From: an uncultured Collinsella sp.
GTDB taxonomy: Bacteria; Actinomycetota; Coriobacteriia; Coriobacteriales; Coriobacteriaceae
Direction: 5' to 3'
NCBI GenBank assembly: GCA_900557505.1
Contig: USTC01000100.1
Location: forward strand, 1 to 5,391
Length of the DNA: 5,391 nt
This document shows positions 5,195 to 5,391 of the stretch, one piece after another. The notes beneath the pieces were generated by a model. The model had not been told where the DNA came from. It worked only from the letters and a program-made list of their open reading frames with translations, and made no database searches. Both the position numbers and the translations under genes were made by a program. The stretch's first letter is position 1. Each line of letters starts with the position of its first letter.

Positions 5195-5250
5195 AATCTG
5201 CGTGTCGTCACCAGTTAATCTGAACACCATCGGCGTTCAAAATGGACACC
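5195..5250 (-). repeat. Terminal repeats of IS21-B
   Basis: Three imperfect units begin at 5195, 5217 and 5239, a strict 22-base period: AATCTGCGTGTC, AATCTGAACACC and AAAATGGACACC. The last two agree at 9 of 12 positions. The same period occurs in the IS21-A end, fitting the multiple transposase sites of this family. Confidence 0.5.
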
Positions 5251-5285
5251 GTCACCGGCGGTCCGGCTGGTTCCCCTCTTTTCGT

Positions 5286-5391
5286 TTATCTCATCAGGGA
5301 GTGGCTGTGGCGGTACGACTCGCCACGGAACCTGACGATCCTTCCGTGGTGCACGATGCGGTCGATGACTGCGGCGGCCATGTCGCCGTCG
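5286..5391 (-). CDS. istB: IS21-family helper ATPase IstB, C-terminal end (partial)
   Basis: IstB is the AAA+ ATPase that chooses the target and stimulates the IstA transposase. Only the last 34 residues are in the window, reading from the right edge: DGDMAAAVIDRIVHHGRIVR, then FRGESYRHSHSLMR and TAA (5286-5288). The pattern (A)AA(V/I)IDR..HH...(V/I)..RGESYR is the conserved end of IstB, where the last AAA+ helix leads into a short basic tail. No frameshift is visible in this part. The Walker motifs lie outside the window, so activity cannot be judged. The stop codon is about 107 bases from the element tip. Confidence 0.82.
   Translation of the reverse strand, partial: DGDMAAAVIDRIVHHGRIVRFRGESYRHSHSLMR

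Larger units (their letters stand above)
5179..5391 (-). mobile_element. istB-side end of a second IS21-family element (IS21-B), partial
   Basis: On the minus strand, the end of an istB gene is followed by about 107 bases of non-coding DNA with terminal repeats, up to a tip that reads TGTCTTTCGTC on the + strand from 5179. That tip is directly joined to the broken istA of IS21-A. The element continues beyond the right edge of the window. Its repeats differ in sequence from those of IS21-A, so it is a distinct IS21-type element, inserted in the opposite orientation. Confidence 0.65.

Overview
The window looks like the chromosome of a high-GC gut-type Actinomycetota, most likely a coriobacterium (Collinsella-like) or a relative. 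That assignment rests on GC-rich coding, the style of the BrnQ protein and the types of insertion sequence, and is inference. Ordinary core genome ends at about base 1448, and everything to its right is accessory DNA built from insertion sequences (IS) around one foreign, AT-rich gene.

Layout. (1) 1-1280, + strand: brnQ, a branched-chain amino acid:cation symporter, cut at its N-terminus by the window edge. (2) 1372-1448, + strand: tRNA-Pro(UGG) with its own promoter; its acceptor stem has two adjacent mismatches. (3) 1469-2947: a complete IS3-family element of the IS150 type, with imperfect 24-bp terminal repeats, overlapping orfA and orfB meant to be joined by a -1 frameshift, and an intact D-D-35-E triad. 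Its left end folds into a hairpin that hides the transposase ribosome binding site. No target duplication flanks it. (4) 2948-4400: a clearly AT-richer segment with one minus-strand gene for a 434-residue protein of unknown function, carrying one N-terminal membrane anchor. It has its own ribosome binding site and promoter, and a near-perfect palindrome lies over the -10 box. (5) 4401-4810: the 3' remnant of a second, different IS3-type element on the minus strand, decayed by a frameshift. (6) 4811-5178: the left end of an IS21-family element (three terminal repeats, a structured leader, the first ~54 codons of istA), which cuts the IS3 remnant. (7) 5179-5391: the istB end of another IS21-family element on the minus strand, which breaks istA of the first one.

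The right half is therefore a nest of elements: an IS3 copy cut by IS21-A, itself cut by IS21-B. With the IS150-type copy next to the tRNA, these elements bracket a foreign gene that has survived intact. The position just downstream of a tRNA, the low GC of the cargo and the missing target duplication suggest a worn genomic island or the edge of one. The undescribed item most worth attention is the orphan membrane-anchored protein with its operator-like promoter.
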